This document shows positions 13,445-25,174 of a stretch of 64,000 nucleotides of DNA, one piece after another. The stretch comes from Taeniopygia guttata. Lineage: Eukaryota; Chordata; Aves; Passeriformes; Estrildidae. Every line of letters begins with the position of its first letter. The stretch's first letter is position 1. The notes beneath the pieces are model-generated. The model saw only the letters and a list, made by a program, of their open reading frames with translations. It was not told where the DNA came from and did no database searches. The DNA lies in NCBI RefSeq assembly GCF_048771995.1, contig NC_133063.1, positions 67,656,014 through 67,720,013 of the forward strand, written 5' to 3'. The position numbers were made by a program, and so were the translations under genes.

Positions 13445-13817
13445 CTAGGGGCCTGTGAATATGGGCATGCAGTTGAAATAACTCAGAGAGAAGGCTGCCA
13501 GGCAGGAGTGTGACCATTGCTGCAGCCAGCTGCCTCCAGCAGGCTCACAAGCTTCCAGAGAGCATCCCAGAGGTCGGTGCAAATATTTCCCCAGGTGCAG
13601 CAGCCAGAGAACAAGGGAAAGATGAAGCCACAGAGGCTCACTGCATTGCATCACTCCTGTTAAACTGCTGTCATACTGCTGGACTGTAAAGGCAAATTTG
13701 AAGCAGAGGGGATGGATTGGTAGTTTGTGTGGAGGTCTTTGGTGAGGTTTAGTAGCTGAGGACATATTTTTTGTCCTTTTGACATTTTTCTCTTTGGTAT
13801 GGAAATAGGTTCAATCT

Positions 13818-13946
13818 CAAAAAAAAACCTCCAAAAAAACCCAAAAAATACCCCAAAAAACAAAACAAAGCAACAACAACAACAACAACAAAAAAAACCA
13901 AAACCAAAAACCACCACCAAAACCAAAATATCCAAACCAAAAAGGC
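13818..13946. repeat. A/C-rich low-complexity tract
   Basis: The tract is made of runs of A broken by CC, ACC and CAA, including about five tandem CAA units. The apparent hydrophobic open frames on the minus strand (13660-13956 and 13749-13940) come from this composition and not from a gene. Confidence 0.9.
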
Positions 13947-16271
13947 AGCACTCCAATATCTAAAAAGTATTATCCAAATAGTTCCTGCCGGCCTAAAACA
14001 AATCGCTGAGAACTAACCTGTATAATTCCACCTTTTGGCATCTCAAGCTTGTTGTATCCCGTACATTTATCCTGATTTACTTACTGCTTGCATCAAGCCA
14101 ATATTAGTCTCGTATGCATAATGTAGAGAACAGAGAGCGAGAATCACCTAATGTTAAACATAAGCTCTATTTATGTATTTTCAAGCGATCAAGTTAATCT
14201 GAGTGTACATCTTGAGTGTGACAATCACTAATCTGCCACAGCAGTTCACACCAGCCCCTTTAAAGAAGATATTCTACACCTAGAAGGTGCAGAGAAGTGA
14301 TTCTGCACAGATCTATGAAGATAACAAGGACTGCCATAAGGCTTTATGGAAACTTCTCAACTATAAGGCACCATGAAAATGGAGCATATGATAAAAGACA
14401 TTCCAGTCTAGCTTCTAGCAAAGCTTGTGAATGGGTTCTTGCTAAGAAATGTGAAAATACAGAAGATGATGACAAAGTGACTCAGAATGTCTGGATTATA
14501 ATGCTATTCATATTCTTACCCTTGGTGATAAATTAAGTGTGTTTTATTCAAGATTTTTACATAGCTGTACTATATATTTTGATCATAAAAAAAAAATCAC
14601 ATATTGCCTCCATATAGTATTTCCTCTTAGCAGAGGATAAAATTGGAGTCTTGTCTCAGGTGTACATAGTTATATATATAGGCCCACTTTGTCTGAAATG
14701 CTGAAAATAACCAAATTTTGCCTATCTGTTTTTTATTACAGAATTAAAAATAAATGATCCCAGGATTTGGTAGGATTTTTGATTGCTGCTTTGGGGTTTT
14801 TTTTGAGACCATAATGCAGAGTGCTGCATTATGAATTTTTTTATCTGTAAGGAGTGTGCTACAGCCAAACAGCTTGAGTCTTGACAACAGATTGTTTTGT
14901 AGATGATTTTGGAACACAGCATGAGAAACACTATCTTTTTAGAGATTAATAGAAAAGTAGAGTGAAATTTAGTTCTAGATAATTGTTCCACTTAGTTGAT
15001 AAGCTATGCAGCAAAATACACCATAGATAATCATAATTTAATCCTAAAGACTGTAACATATTCTGTATTAATTTTATTAATCTGCCAGAAGTGTTTCAGA
15101 ATGATAAAAAATTCATTTTTTAAAATGTGAACATGCCTGAATACCAAAGCATCCTCTCACAAGACAGTTATGGCTTCTTCCTGCTGCTGAAAGGCTAAGC
15201 ATGTCTATCAGGTATTATATTTTACTTCTGAATACCAGATCAATTGGAAAAATCTGACTTTGCATGCATTAATGTACACAAACTACGCATTCCTTGAAGA
15301 AAAAGTTGAGGCCCAAAGGTTGCTTCAGCACATTGATTTGTTCTAAACTTAACAAAGTATTTGTTTGGGAACATCTTCTCAACAAATGGAGACTGGGAAA
15401 GTGATTTCACTCCATCATAAATCCAGTCTCAGGCCTGATTGCATTTTATGAACAGAATTAGCAATTGAAACAGGTTACTCTTGCTTTATTCTGTCCCATT
15501 TTTTATTTTGTAGAAAAATATGCCGGCCTTCCAATGTCTCAAATTTGCCATGAGGTTTGGTAGCACTTGTTTATATCCATATTAATGTATGCTGAGAAAC
15601 ACAGTAGTGTTTGTGTATGCATCTTTTAAGACCTTTGCACCATTTATATCCATCAAAGTATCATTTAAAATAGTAATATGAAAATCAAGGTGACTGAGCT
15701 TTCATTTTTGAAGTGCAGAAATTATACTTCAGTAAAGATGTATTTTAGTACAGGCAGCAAGGAAGAATTAAGAATTCATATTAGAACCAGTGACACAAAA
15801 AATATATGCACTTAACATGACAGAATGTCCTCTTCCCTGTTCCTGTACCATCTTCTGTATTCAACACCCAGGACAGATGTAGTCTGAATTCTATCAGTCC
15901 ACAGCAGGAAAGTGAAATTCCCTCTCCACTGTGAAAGGATCAGGCTGTGATCACCTTCCCTCCCCAGGAAGCAACAGGCTTTATCCCATTTCCATGGCTG
16001 GGGTACATGGCCTTTCCTCCACACAGCAGACTGCAACTGCACAGGCTCCACTAACAGCATGTTCCCTGAGCTGTGGATGCTCCCCATTTCTCCTCTCCTA
16101 GTACACCATGCTGCTAGGCTGGAATTGCTGGGATCTTTGCAAACCTTTGTCTTGGAATATTTCATTGTCTGTACAGATCTTCTCTGCATCAGATGGCATG
16201 TTCCCATTTTCCCCCTAAACCCTGTAACACCTTGCACTGAAATGGAAAATGCTGCACTAGTTGTACAGATG

Positions 16272-16333
16272 CTGTACTGGGCAATGACTGCTTTCCAATA
16301 ACTGGAACTGGTAAAAAATATTGCCCAGTACAG
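16272..16333. other. 14-bp perfect inverted repeat
   Basis: CTGTACTGGGCAAT (16272-16285) is followed after 34 nt by its exact reverse complement (16320-16333). It could fold as a hairpin in DNA or RNA. No transposon termini or RNA gene was recognised around it. Confidence 0.75.
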
Positions 16334-17396
16334 TGTCTGGGCAGAAAATATTGTTTACCTGAAAGAGTGCCCAAGAGACTTTTAACCACAGTTGTGGATC
16401 TGGCTTATGGGCTTTGGAGTGCTCAGCTGGCACCTATGATTTTCTCCCACGTGAAGAATCAGTAAAATTGTACCGTCTGCGAACTTTACTCCTTGAGTCG
16501 TGCCACAATTTTTCCTTTAACTGTGATCTTTCCAAAGGCAAAACTGCACTTGTCAGAAGCTTGTGAGAGGCAAACACTGCTCTACACACCCTCTGGACTG
16601 AACACAAAAGAGGACACTGCTTGTTGTTACCAGACATAATTCATTAATTTCTGAATTTTAGAGACAAATTTTCCTATGCGAATCTTATTATGACAGGCTC
16701 TTTCCTTCCATCATTTAGGAGATTTTTTCCAATGGGCCAGCAGCAATTCTCACTGCCACAGCAATAACAGCCATAGTCAGTCATGTATTTTCACAGACTG
16801 GATTTTAAGAACATGTCCCTGAAGGGAACAGCTTTGAACAGCTTAGTCGGAATTGTATTTAGCAACTCTTTGACCCTGGAACAGAGAGGGCTTGAGTCAG
16901 CAAGTCTACAGTGACTGTGTTTCTAAGACTTCTTCACTCAAAGAAAAGTCATGGATGGCATGTTTGAGATATTTAATTATGGCATTCAAACATCTCACCT
17001 CATTTATCAGCAAGCAGCCTAGCAAAGACCACAGCTGACATAGCAGTTGCCTTATCTGCTTTCTCTAAAGTTAAAGCAGAACTATAGTCCTTCCTTTCCT
17101 GCTTTAGATATAGTGGCATTTTGAAAAAGCTGTTCTTTTCCTGGCAGCACAGTATATCAATAAATTCTTCTCCTCAGGGGTATATGTTACACCCAATTGA
17201 AAATTTAATTTTACAGATAAAATATACTTCTGAAACATGAGGTGGAGGGCCCTTGATGCTGGGAAATTTTCTCCTCTGTTGTTTTTCCCTACAATCCAGG
17301 AACAAGAAGATAACTGTGTCTAAACCCAACCACTACAGCCAAGCACAAGATGTTGTTTTTTGTTTGGCTGGGCTTTTTGTGGGGTTGGTTTATTTC

Positions 17397-17416
17397 TTTG
17401 TTTGTTTGTTTGTTTT
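17397..17416. repeat. (TTTG)n simple repeat
   Basis: Tandem TTTG units lie in a wider T/G-rich stretch (17353-17420). Confidence 0.85.
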
Positions 17417-20400
17417 GTGGTGTCCCTTGTATTTTGAGCTACACTACTACCCAGGACTGCAGTGTATATTCTCACAAAACAGCTACTAGCTCCTGCATCC
17501 CTTAGAAATTGAAAAACAAGCTGTGACTCAGCAAAACACCAATCAAACTGGAAAATAATATAATATGCAACCCAGAGTAAACCGCAAGTAACTAAAAACC
17601 CAAAGGACCCATGGAAGAAAATCACTACTTTTCTATGGAAGAATATTCTTCATTAGAATGGCGTCACAGCAGTTAAAGTAAAAACAGCCACAAACACATC
17701 AATATCTCAAATGATACTGTATCATTCTTTCTTCCTATATGCACAACAAGCTAAAAATAGATAACTCTATTAGTGCTTGATTTTTACAGTGCCTTGTTCC
17801 TGCCAGCCCAAGATTTCACTCTCTAAAAGCTTTTTAAAAGGCAGGCTTCATTTGAGCCTGGCTTTGGTCAAACTGACAGCTACCTTGTGAAATTCCCAAG
17901 TTGGTGACTTTAGTCCTTTCCTGATTTCAGACAGCTTTTAGGTAATGAAAGTTTTAACCTTCCCCTTACCTGGCCACCTTAGTGAAGCAGAGAGCCATCA
18001 ACAGAGAGGACTCGTGCAGGGTGCATGGTTTATCTTTCCTCTTACAGGTTGGTTAAGAAAACTCTGAGCCTATAGTGAACCCTGGAGGGAGCAGAGAGGA
18101 AATATTTTGATTGTGCTGATTAATTTCTGAGGACCCTAAGGAAGCCAAAAGGGTTTCCACACAAACTGGGAGGTGCCTGGTTAGACCAGACGACCATTCC
18201 CAGCTATAAGCTTCTTCCAGTGATTTCTTCCATGGAAAACAGCACAGACCTCACTCCACACAGCAAAACATGAACTTACTCATACACACTATCTAATTAG
18301 TCTCAGTGGAGAGTGAATCTCAAAATGTCAGCTCCTGCAAGTCATTCTGACATATATCAGCTAAGAATCTGCCTTCTAAAGGCCCTCAAGAGAACATTAA
18401 ATGGATTCCAGTATGACATTCTCCATCATAGCTGCATGTTCAAGGAGAACTCTAGTGTAAAAAGGCAAATGGGGAAGTTAGAGCAAGGTTGCAAACACTA
18501 AGTGCTTTAAAGTCTAAACATCATCTTCTAGGATACTTCTATTTCAGCAGTACCCAAGTCAGAACTGTGAGACAGTTATTTCTCACCCATATGCAGAACA
18601 ATCTGCAGCACTCTGCACACAACCCCTGCATTTGTTCACCTTCTTTTAGTTATTATTTTTCCTTAGAGTTTTCTGTAATGAACTCAGAGATGAAAGAAAC
18701 ACCCTACTGTATCCAGAAAAGGCAAAAGAATATCAGGAGCATGAGCAAAGCATTTACAAGATTGTTCCATTATTTTTTGACATAATGTTCCAGAATGAGT
18801 CCATCTCAGGCCATCTCCATGCCACCCTGGGGTAACACATAGCTTCCACCAGCCCCCATTTTGCACTAGCAGTGGCCATAGCCAGATATCTGAGTCAACA
18901 GCAAGTGCTGAAAGGCTCAGCTGGGCTCCTGTCCCTGCTACCCAGCTGAGTCTTTTTGGATAACTGCTCTTCAGAGCTCGCCAGACTGTCAGGTTTTGCT
19001 CCTGCCCACATGCAGAACAGCCACGCTCTTTTGGATCATTCTCAAAAGCATTGAAAAAGGACTCTGCTGTTGTGGCTTCCTTACGAAGCATACACCTTGT
19101 CAGAAGCTGGTGCAGGCCATGTTACATTTTCTGTAACATCTCCTATGATTCCATCATTCAGACAAACATCACCCAGAGGTTGTCTCTAGCTTCTCTAAAG
19201 CACAGGTAGCAGGACTGAGCTGTGCTTGCAACTCTCATCCACCCTGAGTAATAAGATGGGGAAAAGGAAAGGAAGCCCTCCCCTTCCTTCCCACCTCTGT
19301 ACTGAGTCCCTGTCTGCCTCAAGCCCAGTAACACGCTCAGCTGCTTCATGGTGTGCCCACAGAAAAACTGCTATTTTCCATCCATGGGAGATGGAACTAA
19401 ATCAAAGAGCCCAGACCCAGAGCTGAATCCCCCATGACCATGGTGTATACTGGTCTGAGGGCTTTCTTTCATGTGCCACCAAGGCTGGAGACACTCTGCT
19501 GCAAGCTAATCCTAAAAAAATTGGTATTCTGTTTTTAAAATCAGCATATTTCTCCTCCTTGACTAGAAAAATGAAGGCAATTACACAATTTTTAGAAAGA
19601 GAGAGCAAAAACGAACTTCAATGCCCCAGGCAGCAATGCTAAAGCAGATGGTAAGATGTGCTGCAGGGAGAGATAACCACTAGGATTATAGCAGCAAACC
19701 GTGAGCCCTGACTATTATCAAATAACTACTGAAGTAGAAGAATCTGTCTGAAATCCAGTGACATACGGACTAAGGCTGAAATTTATGAAAGTAATGCTTT
19801 GTTAATGCTTCTACAAGGAACATAGACACACCAACCACCAGAAAAAAACAAGTCTTGTCTGTGTAGATTCAATAGTCTACATTTAAAAGGATTTTTGGTG
19901 TCAGGTTCAAACAACAGTTTAAAAAACTGGAGACCTATTACCTCAACAGCTTGTGGGAAATTAGCCTGGATAAGGTCCACTTATGTTAATACTTGTGCAA
20001 TGCCCTTGTGAAATGCAGAATGCCCACCCAAAACACCCGTATGGGGGAGCAGCAGCAGCAGATGCTTTTCTCTTTAAGATACAAAGGCTCAAAGCATTAG
20101 CAGCTAAGCTTTGCCTGAGCTTCATTTAAATAAAGCGTGAGGGTGATTTTTATGGGAATCGTGCCCTCTGTTGATGCAGGTGAAGCACGTTACTGAGATT
20201 TGTTGCCGGCTGAGTTATGGCTGCTTCAGTAAGACATGTTCATAGCTAGGAAAAGGTTGGTTTTGCTTGTTTGTATAGATTTTTAATGATTTTTTCAAGC
20301 CCACAGCAGTCATCACCTGAAAAGGTCTTCATAGAAATGCATTAACCTGAAGAAGTTTTTCTGGTTACTACTCATGAATTTTTCTCCTGGGATGAGCGTG

Positions 20401-21924
20401 AGAAGAGCCGGCCACGTGTCCACCTCCCTCTGGTGACTACACACCTGAGATAAGAATAACTGTCTTGAGCAAACAGGAGCAGACAAGGTCATGCACTGCC
20501 ATGTGGGTGTGTTGCACCATTTGCAGGATTTCAGTGCCTGAGTTAAAAAACAGAGCAAGAAAGAGAAGACTAATAACAAATTAAATTTATATCACAAATT
20601 AAGGCTTCACAAAGTATCTGTATTTCTTCATTTGTTCCTTCAGACATTTGTCTTTTCCAAATCATACTTCTAACAAATATTGTCTCCCTCAAAAAGTCAG
20701 AGGAGACAATGAAGCTGTTCAAATGTACCATGTCATATGCCGCATACAGAATATGCCACTATAGCGATACAGAATACACATGAATTTTCCTTCAAGAATG
20801 TTCTTTAAGCAAGGCTTTCTAAGCAAGTACTTTATCCCTCTGGCATATAAGACTGTATTTTATTAGCTCAGGTTAGATGTACAATTAAATCATTGGGAGA
20901 GCCTCTCCAAGCACTCTTTTTGGCTTTCTACTCTGTAGACTTTTCTAACAAGACCCAAGTGTTGTATTCATTAGGGAGATTTTTCATGGCATTCACCCCA
21001 AACTTTCTAAAGTCTCCCTGCTCTATGCTGGTTTTGGATCCCTTTATTCTACAAACCTCTATATCCTTTTTCATGTTTGTCATGCTTGTTGGAGCTGAAA
21101 GCCATCCTTCCCAGAATCCAGCCATAGATGCACTATTTAATATCCTATGATATGTATCTTTTATATTTTCATTAAAAAAAACCAAACATTACAAGCAGTG
21201 ATTTCAAACCTTAGTGCAATTCTTGGATGTGAGTTTCAAGCAGATTGGCTGCAGGGTATGTGCACAGACACACACTTGGATGAAAAAAAATCTGGAGTTC
21301 TGTAAAGACTTGATATTTCCATCTGAGAAGTGAATATGTTATAAGAGATCAAGACATAAAGCTTGGGAAACAGCTAGTGTGGTTTAGACTTACAAACTTA
21401 AAGCCGGGATATCTGGCATCTGCCCAACAACAATACTGGCTGATTCTCAACAGGAAGGGAAAAGTCTCATAAGGATCAAGGAATCTTTGGAAATGTTAAT
21501 TAAATGTTGAAGTTAAGATTTTAAGTCAATGCACTTGGCCTGACTCGCTGTTTGCATTGCTGCCTCTGCCTAGCAAGAGACAGCCATCTGTCATGCAGCT
21601 GCAGTGGCTTTCCCAGGCCTCACCACTTCTCCTCAGGGAGAAAATATTCATCACCCAGTGCCCACATGAAGTCCCTGAAAGGGATGAGGAAGACAAACAC
21701 CTGTTCCTCCTTTTCTTGCCCGCCTTGTCTTGGGGTGGCTGGGACAGCTGTCCCACAGCCTGAGGACAAGCCCTGCTCATCCTGCTCAGGTAAGAAACAT
21801 TAACATGGAGAGTGTTTCCAGGCTTTGGTCATATTCCTGAAGATTTACCACAGACCAAAGGGAAAAGGAGTACCAATTCCCAACTCTTAGAGACTCCAAT
21901 ATATACATAGGGGCAGACCTTATG

Positions 21925-22183
21925 GCATTTCAGTACTTAAAGGGGAGCTGCAAGAAAGATGAACTCAAACTTTTTAGCAGGGTCTGTTGTGACAGGACAA
22001 GGGATCATGATTTTAAAATAAAGGCGGTTCAATTTAGATGAAATTTTAAAAAATTTCTAGAATGAGGGTAGTAAAACACTGGTACAAGCTGCCTAGAGAG
22101 GTGTCCCTAGTCATGGAGAGGGATTGAACTAAATTATTTTTAAAGATTCATTCCAACCCTAACCCTTCTGTGATTCTATGATT
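21925..22183 (+). mobile_element. CR1 LINE 3' fragment
   Basis: This CR1 3' region has 'GACAGGACAAGGG', 'AAGCTGCCTAGAGAGGTG' and the terminal 'CATTCCAACCCTAACCCTTC' followed by TGTGATTCTATGATT. It is 5'-truncated, as is usual for CR1, and diverged. Confidence 0.85.
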
Positions 22184-22839
22184 ACAGACAAAAATGTATC
22201 CTGTGATGACAGCTTTGCTGAGCAAAAATAATGAAATCCAAATGGAAAAGGATCCTAAAAGTTCACCATTGCAATGAGACATTGCAGTGCCACTGAAAGC
22301 CCCATTGCAAAAGGATTATCTTGCTCAAATATCGCAGGTGTTTTTGGAGGTGGTACAGGAGCACATTAGCAAGAAGATTGTTCATAGAAGACAATAATAG
22401 ATGCACAATTTCTTACTTTCTTGCTCAGCTTGTCAAGGCTGTGTACTTTATCTAAAAACAGATATAATCAAATAGTATATTCAGCCCCAATTGTTATTAC
22501 AGAGCCCACTTACATTTGCTTAGAATAGATAATTGCAATATACCATGCTATATTGTGCTCCATTAAACATATCCACATTGTCATCACCTTGCAAATACAC
22601 ATACTGCTTTATTTAAGAGTTCAGCATAGGAGGAATGCATAAAGGAGAGTGTGCTAGAGACAAAACAGGCTTTTCTGTTACGCCTTTGCCTAAGAGAAGT
22701 CTGATCAAACATGCTTTCCCATGTTCTGTGTTAACTGGCTGACCTTGAATGGTAAGATAGTCTCTGGGCGTTTAAAAATCTCATTGAATAATTACTCATA
22801 ATTTATCAATTTACCTCATCAATATATCCATTTGTTTCA

Positions 22840-23185
22840 TAGATTGGTAGAAAAATCTGGAGGTTTCTAATCCAAATCCCTGCTTGAAACAGAGTTGATA
22901 CCAAATTTACATGAGATTTTTCATGGCCCCACCCAAAAAGGTTTTGTATATCTCCAAGGACAGAAACCCCAAAGCATCCCACAACAGGCTATTTTAGTGT
23001 AAAGACTAGCAAAATGAGAAACCCTTTCCTAGTATATGATCAGAATTTCCCCCGCTGCAAATTGTGTCCTTTTATCCTTATATCTTGAAAAAGGCTCTGT
23101 GTCCACGTCCTCTGTAACTCTCATTAGGTACCCAGAAACAGCAGCTAGATTCCCATCACTAGATCCCCTTTCAGGCTTTTTACTC
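22840..23185 (-). mobile_element. Old CR1 LINE fragment
   Basis: Read on the + strand this is the reverse complement of a CR1. It starts near 'TTCATAGATT' and passes through an 'AATTTCCCCCGCTGCAAATT' block and a 'CTGTAACTCTCATTAGGTA' block that belong to the CR1 3' region. Divergence is high, which suggests an old subfamily. The edges are approximate. Confidence 0.7.
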
Positions 23186-24521
23186 CCTGGTGAATGTGGT
23201 TTACCTCCCAGGAAAGCCAAATTCAGATGTGGCATGCTGCTCCTGGCCTCTTGCAGAGTGCTTACTGAGGTGAGAGGAAGCACATTTTCATTCACCTAAA
23301 CCATCATTTTCAAGCCAACTCCTAATTACAGCTGACTATCAGGAAGGGTGATTTTAAACATCAAGTTTTTTCTTCAATAACCATGATTCTTATTCTGGCC
23401 CCGTATCAGGAGTGGCAAAATAACCAGAGCACAAACCACAGTTATTTTTGCTGCTTCTAGCACAGCCAAGCCCAGGAAACAGAGTTTCTCTAGGGACAGG
23501 ACCACCCTGTGAGTCTGCCAGGCCAGGAGTTGTGGTTGCAGATGGAAAAAACAGGAGTCTTCCATAGTGTGGGGTTTTCAGAACAGTTTGTGCTTTTTCT
23601 ATGCCAGTACTTATCTAGTCCTCCTTTTGATTGCCTCACATTAGGAAGACACTGAGGAAAAAAAACCTGGGCACTTGATTTATAAGCATTTTGGAAAAAG
23701 GACTGTCTTTCTTACACTTCCAGTACACCAAGCAAACTTCCGGATCTTAAACAAGGGGTTCATAAATAAGTAACTGTGTTGCTACACATATAAGGAAATA
23801 CTACATATATAAAAAATCCTCAAACTTGTCTTGCATTCAGAGACATCAATGGCTCAGCACTCCACTCAAAAGAAATCCTGTTAATTTTAACATTGAGTTT
23901 TGAACACAGGCCTCTTCCCTGTTTAATTTAGGACAGATGAGGCATCTCTGCATCAGCTGTTCACACTGCTGCCTGTGTTATAAATGCCAGGGTGATCAGA
24001 TTTCTCCTGCTTTTTTAGATATTTCCACTGTAATTTCCTAAAATGATAAAAACATTCAAAAACTATTCATCAGTAATCCTTCTTAAAAGGAGATAAAAAA
24101 ATGACTAAACTGCTTTTGAGATAGCTCTGTTCCAAGCCCTTCTGTTTGCATTGTCTGTACTATTTGCTGACCATGCAAGTGGGTGAGTGCATTGAGGATA
24201 ACTGTGTGCAGGGAGCCCTGTCCTGCCCCTGCTTGCATGGGGCTGGGCTGGCTTCTTACATGGAGTCATGAGGAATAGCCATATACCCCTGCTGCACTTA
24301 CATCAGGGGCTTCCCACACTCACACCCTGAGTAATTACTCATATTACTCTTTGCAAAGGAAATAATTTCTTGGAATGACAACAGCATACATTTATGCCTT
24401 ACTCAGCACATGACAGGCAAAATCAGGCTTTTCAAAATGGCAACTAATTCAAGTCATATCCTCTGTAGCTTTTTCTTTCACTTGAGCTTTTTTTTTTAAG
24501 CACAGATGAGTGCTAAGCCAT
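23186..24521. other. Gene-free stretch
   Basis: No exon or repeat was recognised, apart from a T8 tract near 24490. Confidence 0.4.
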
Positions 24522-25174
24522 TAGCCTAGCATACAGCAGTGCAGCACAGACAGCACTGTAGGTAACCACAGTGTGTCCTGGTGGCCAAGGGCAGTGCTGT
24601 CCTGGGGGCCATTAGGAAGAGCGTTGCCAGCTGGTCATAGAAGGTGATCCTGCCCCCCTCTTCAGCCCTGCTGAGGCCACACCTGGAGTGCTGTGTCCAA
24701 CTCCTCAGGACAAGAGAGACATGGAGCTCCTGGAGAAAGTGCAGTGAAAGATGATTAAGAAACACAAGCATCAATCTTAAGAGCTGAGGGAACTGGGCAT
24801 GTTCAGCCTCAAGAGATGTTTGAGAGGGGACATCATCCAGGCCTATAAGTATCTGAAGAGTGGGAGGCAAGAGGAGGGAGCCAGACTCTTCTGGATGGTG
24901 CTGAGCAATAGGACAAGAGGCAGCAGGCAGAAACTGATGGACAGAAATTCCAGCTGAACATGAGAAAGAACTTTATTGTGCAAGTGACCAAACACTGGAA
25001 CTGATTGCCCAGAGAGGCTGTGGAGTCTCCACTACTGAGGATACTCCAAAACTGTCTGGACACAATCCTGTGTCATGCACCCTGGGAGGCCCTTCTTGAG
25101 CAGGGAGGTTGGACCAGATGACCACGGTGATCTGTTTCTACCTGACCTGGTCCTGGGATTCTATGATTCTATAA
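24522..25174 (+). mobile_element. CR1 LINE 3' fragment
   Basis: CR1 landmarks appear in order: 'CACACCTGGAGTGCTGTGTC', 'GCATGTTCAGCCTCAAGAG', 'AGAACTTTATTGTG', 'GATTGCCCAGAGAGGCTGTGG' and the end 'GGATTCTATGATTCTAT'. It is 5'-truncated and carries frame breaks. Confidence 0.9.

Larger units (their letters stand above)
13451..21924. other. Gene-free stretch
   Basis: Intergenic sequence without a recognised exon or mobile element. It contains an A/C-rich low-complexity tract (13818-13946), a (TTTG)n tract (17397-17416) and a 14-bp inverted repeat (16272-16333). The longest open frames, minus 15812-16237 and minus 18684-19091, have no recognisable domain. Confidence 0.45.

Noticed and set aside
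12644..13765. Several open frames of about 100-120 codons on both strands
   Set aside because: They lie in or across the solo LTR at 12738-13444 and reflect its GC content.
13660..13956. Hydrophobic minus-strand frame resembling a membrane protein
   Set aside because: It is produced by an A/C-rich low-complexity tract read in reverse (Phe/Val/Gly runs).
15812..16237. Minus-strand 141-codon frame
   Set aside because: No recognisable domain, no splice context, and overlapping frames on the other strand; this length is expected by chance in 64 kb.
18684..19091. Minus-strand 135-codon frame
   Set aside because: No domain or splice sites; treated as chance.
20893..21185. 85-codon frames on both strands in the same place
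   Set aside because: Mutually overlapping frames without a recognised family; one might be an old retroposon scrap, but nothing supports it.
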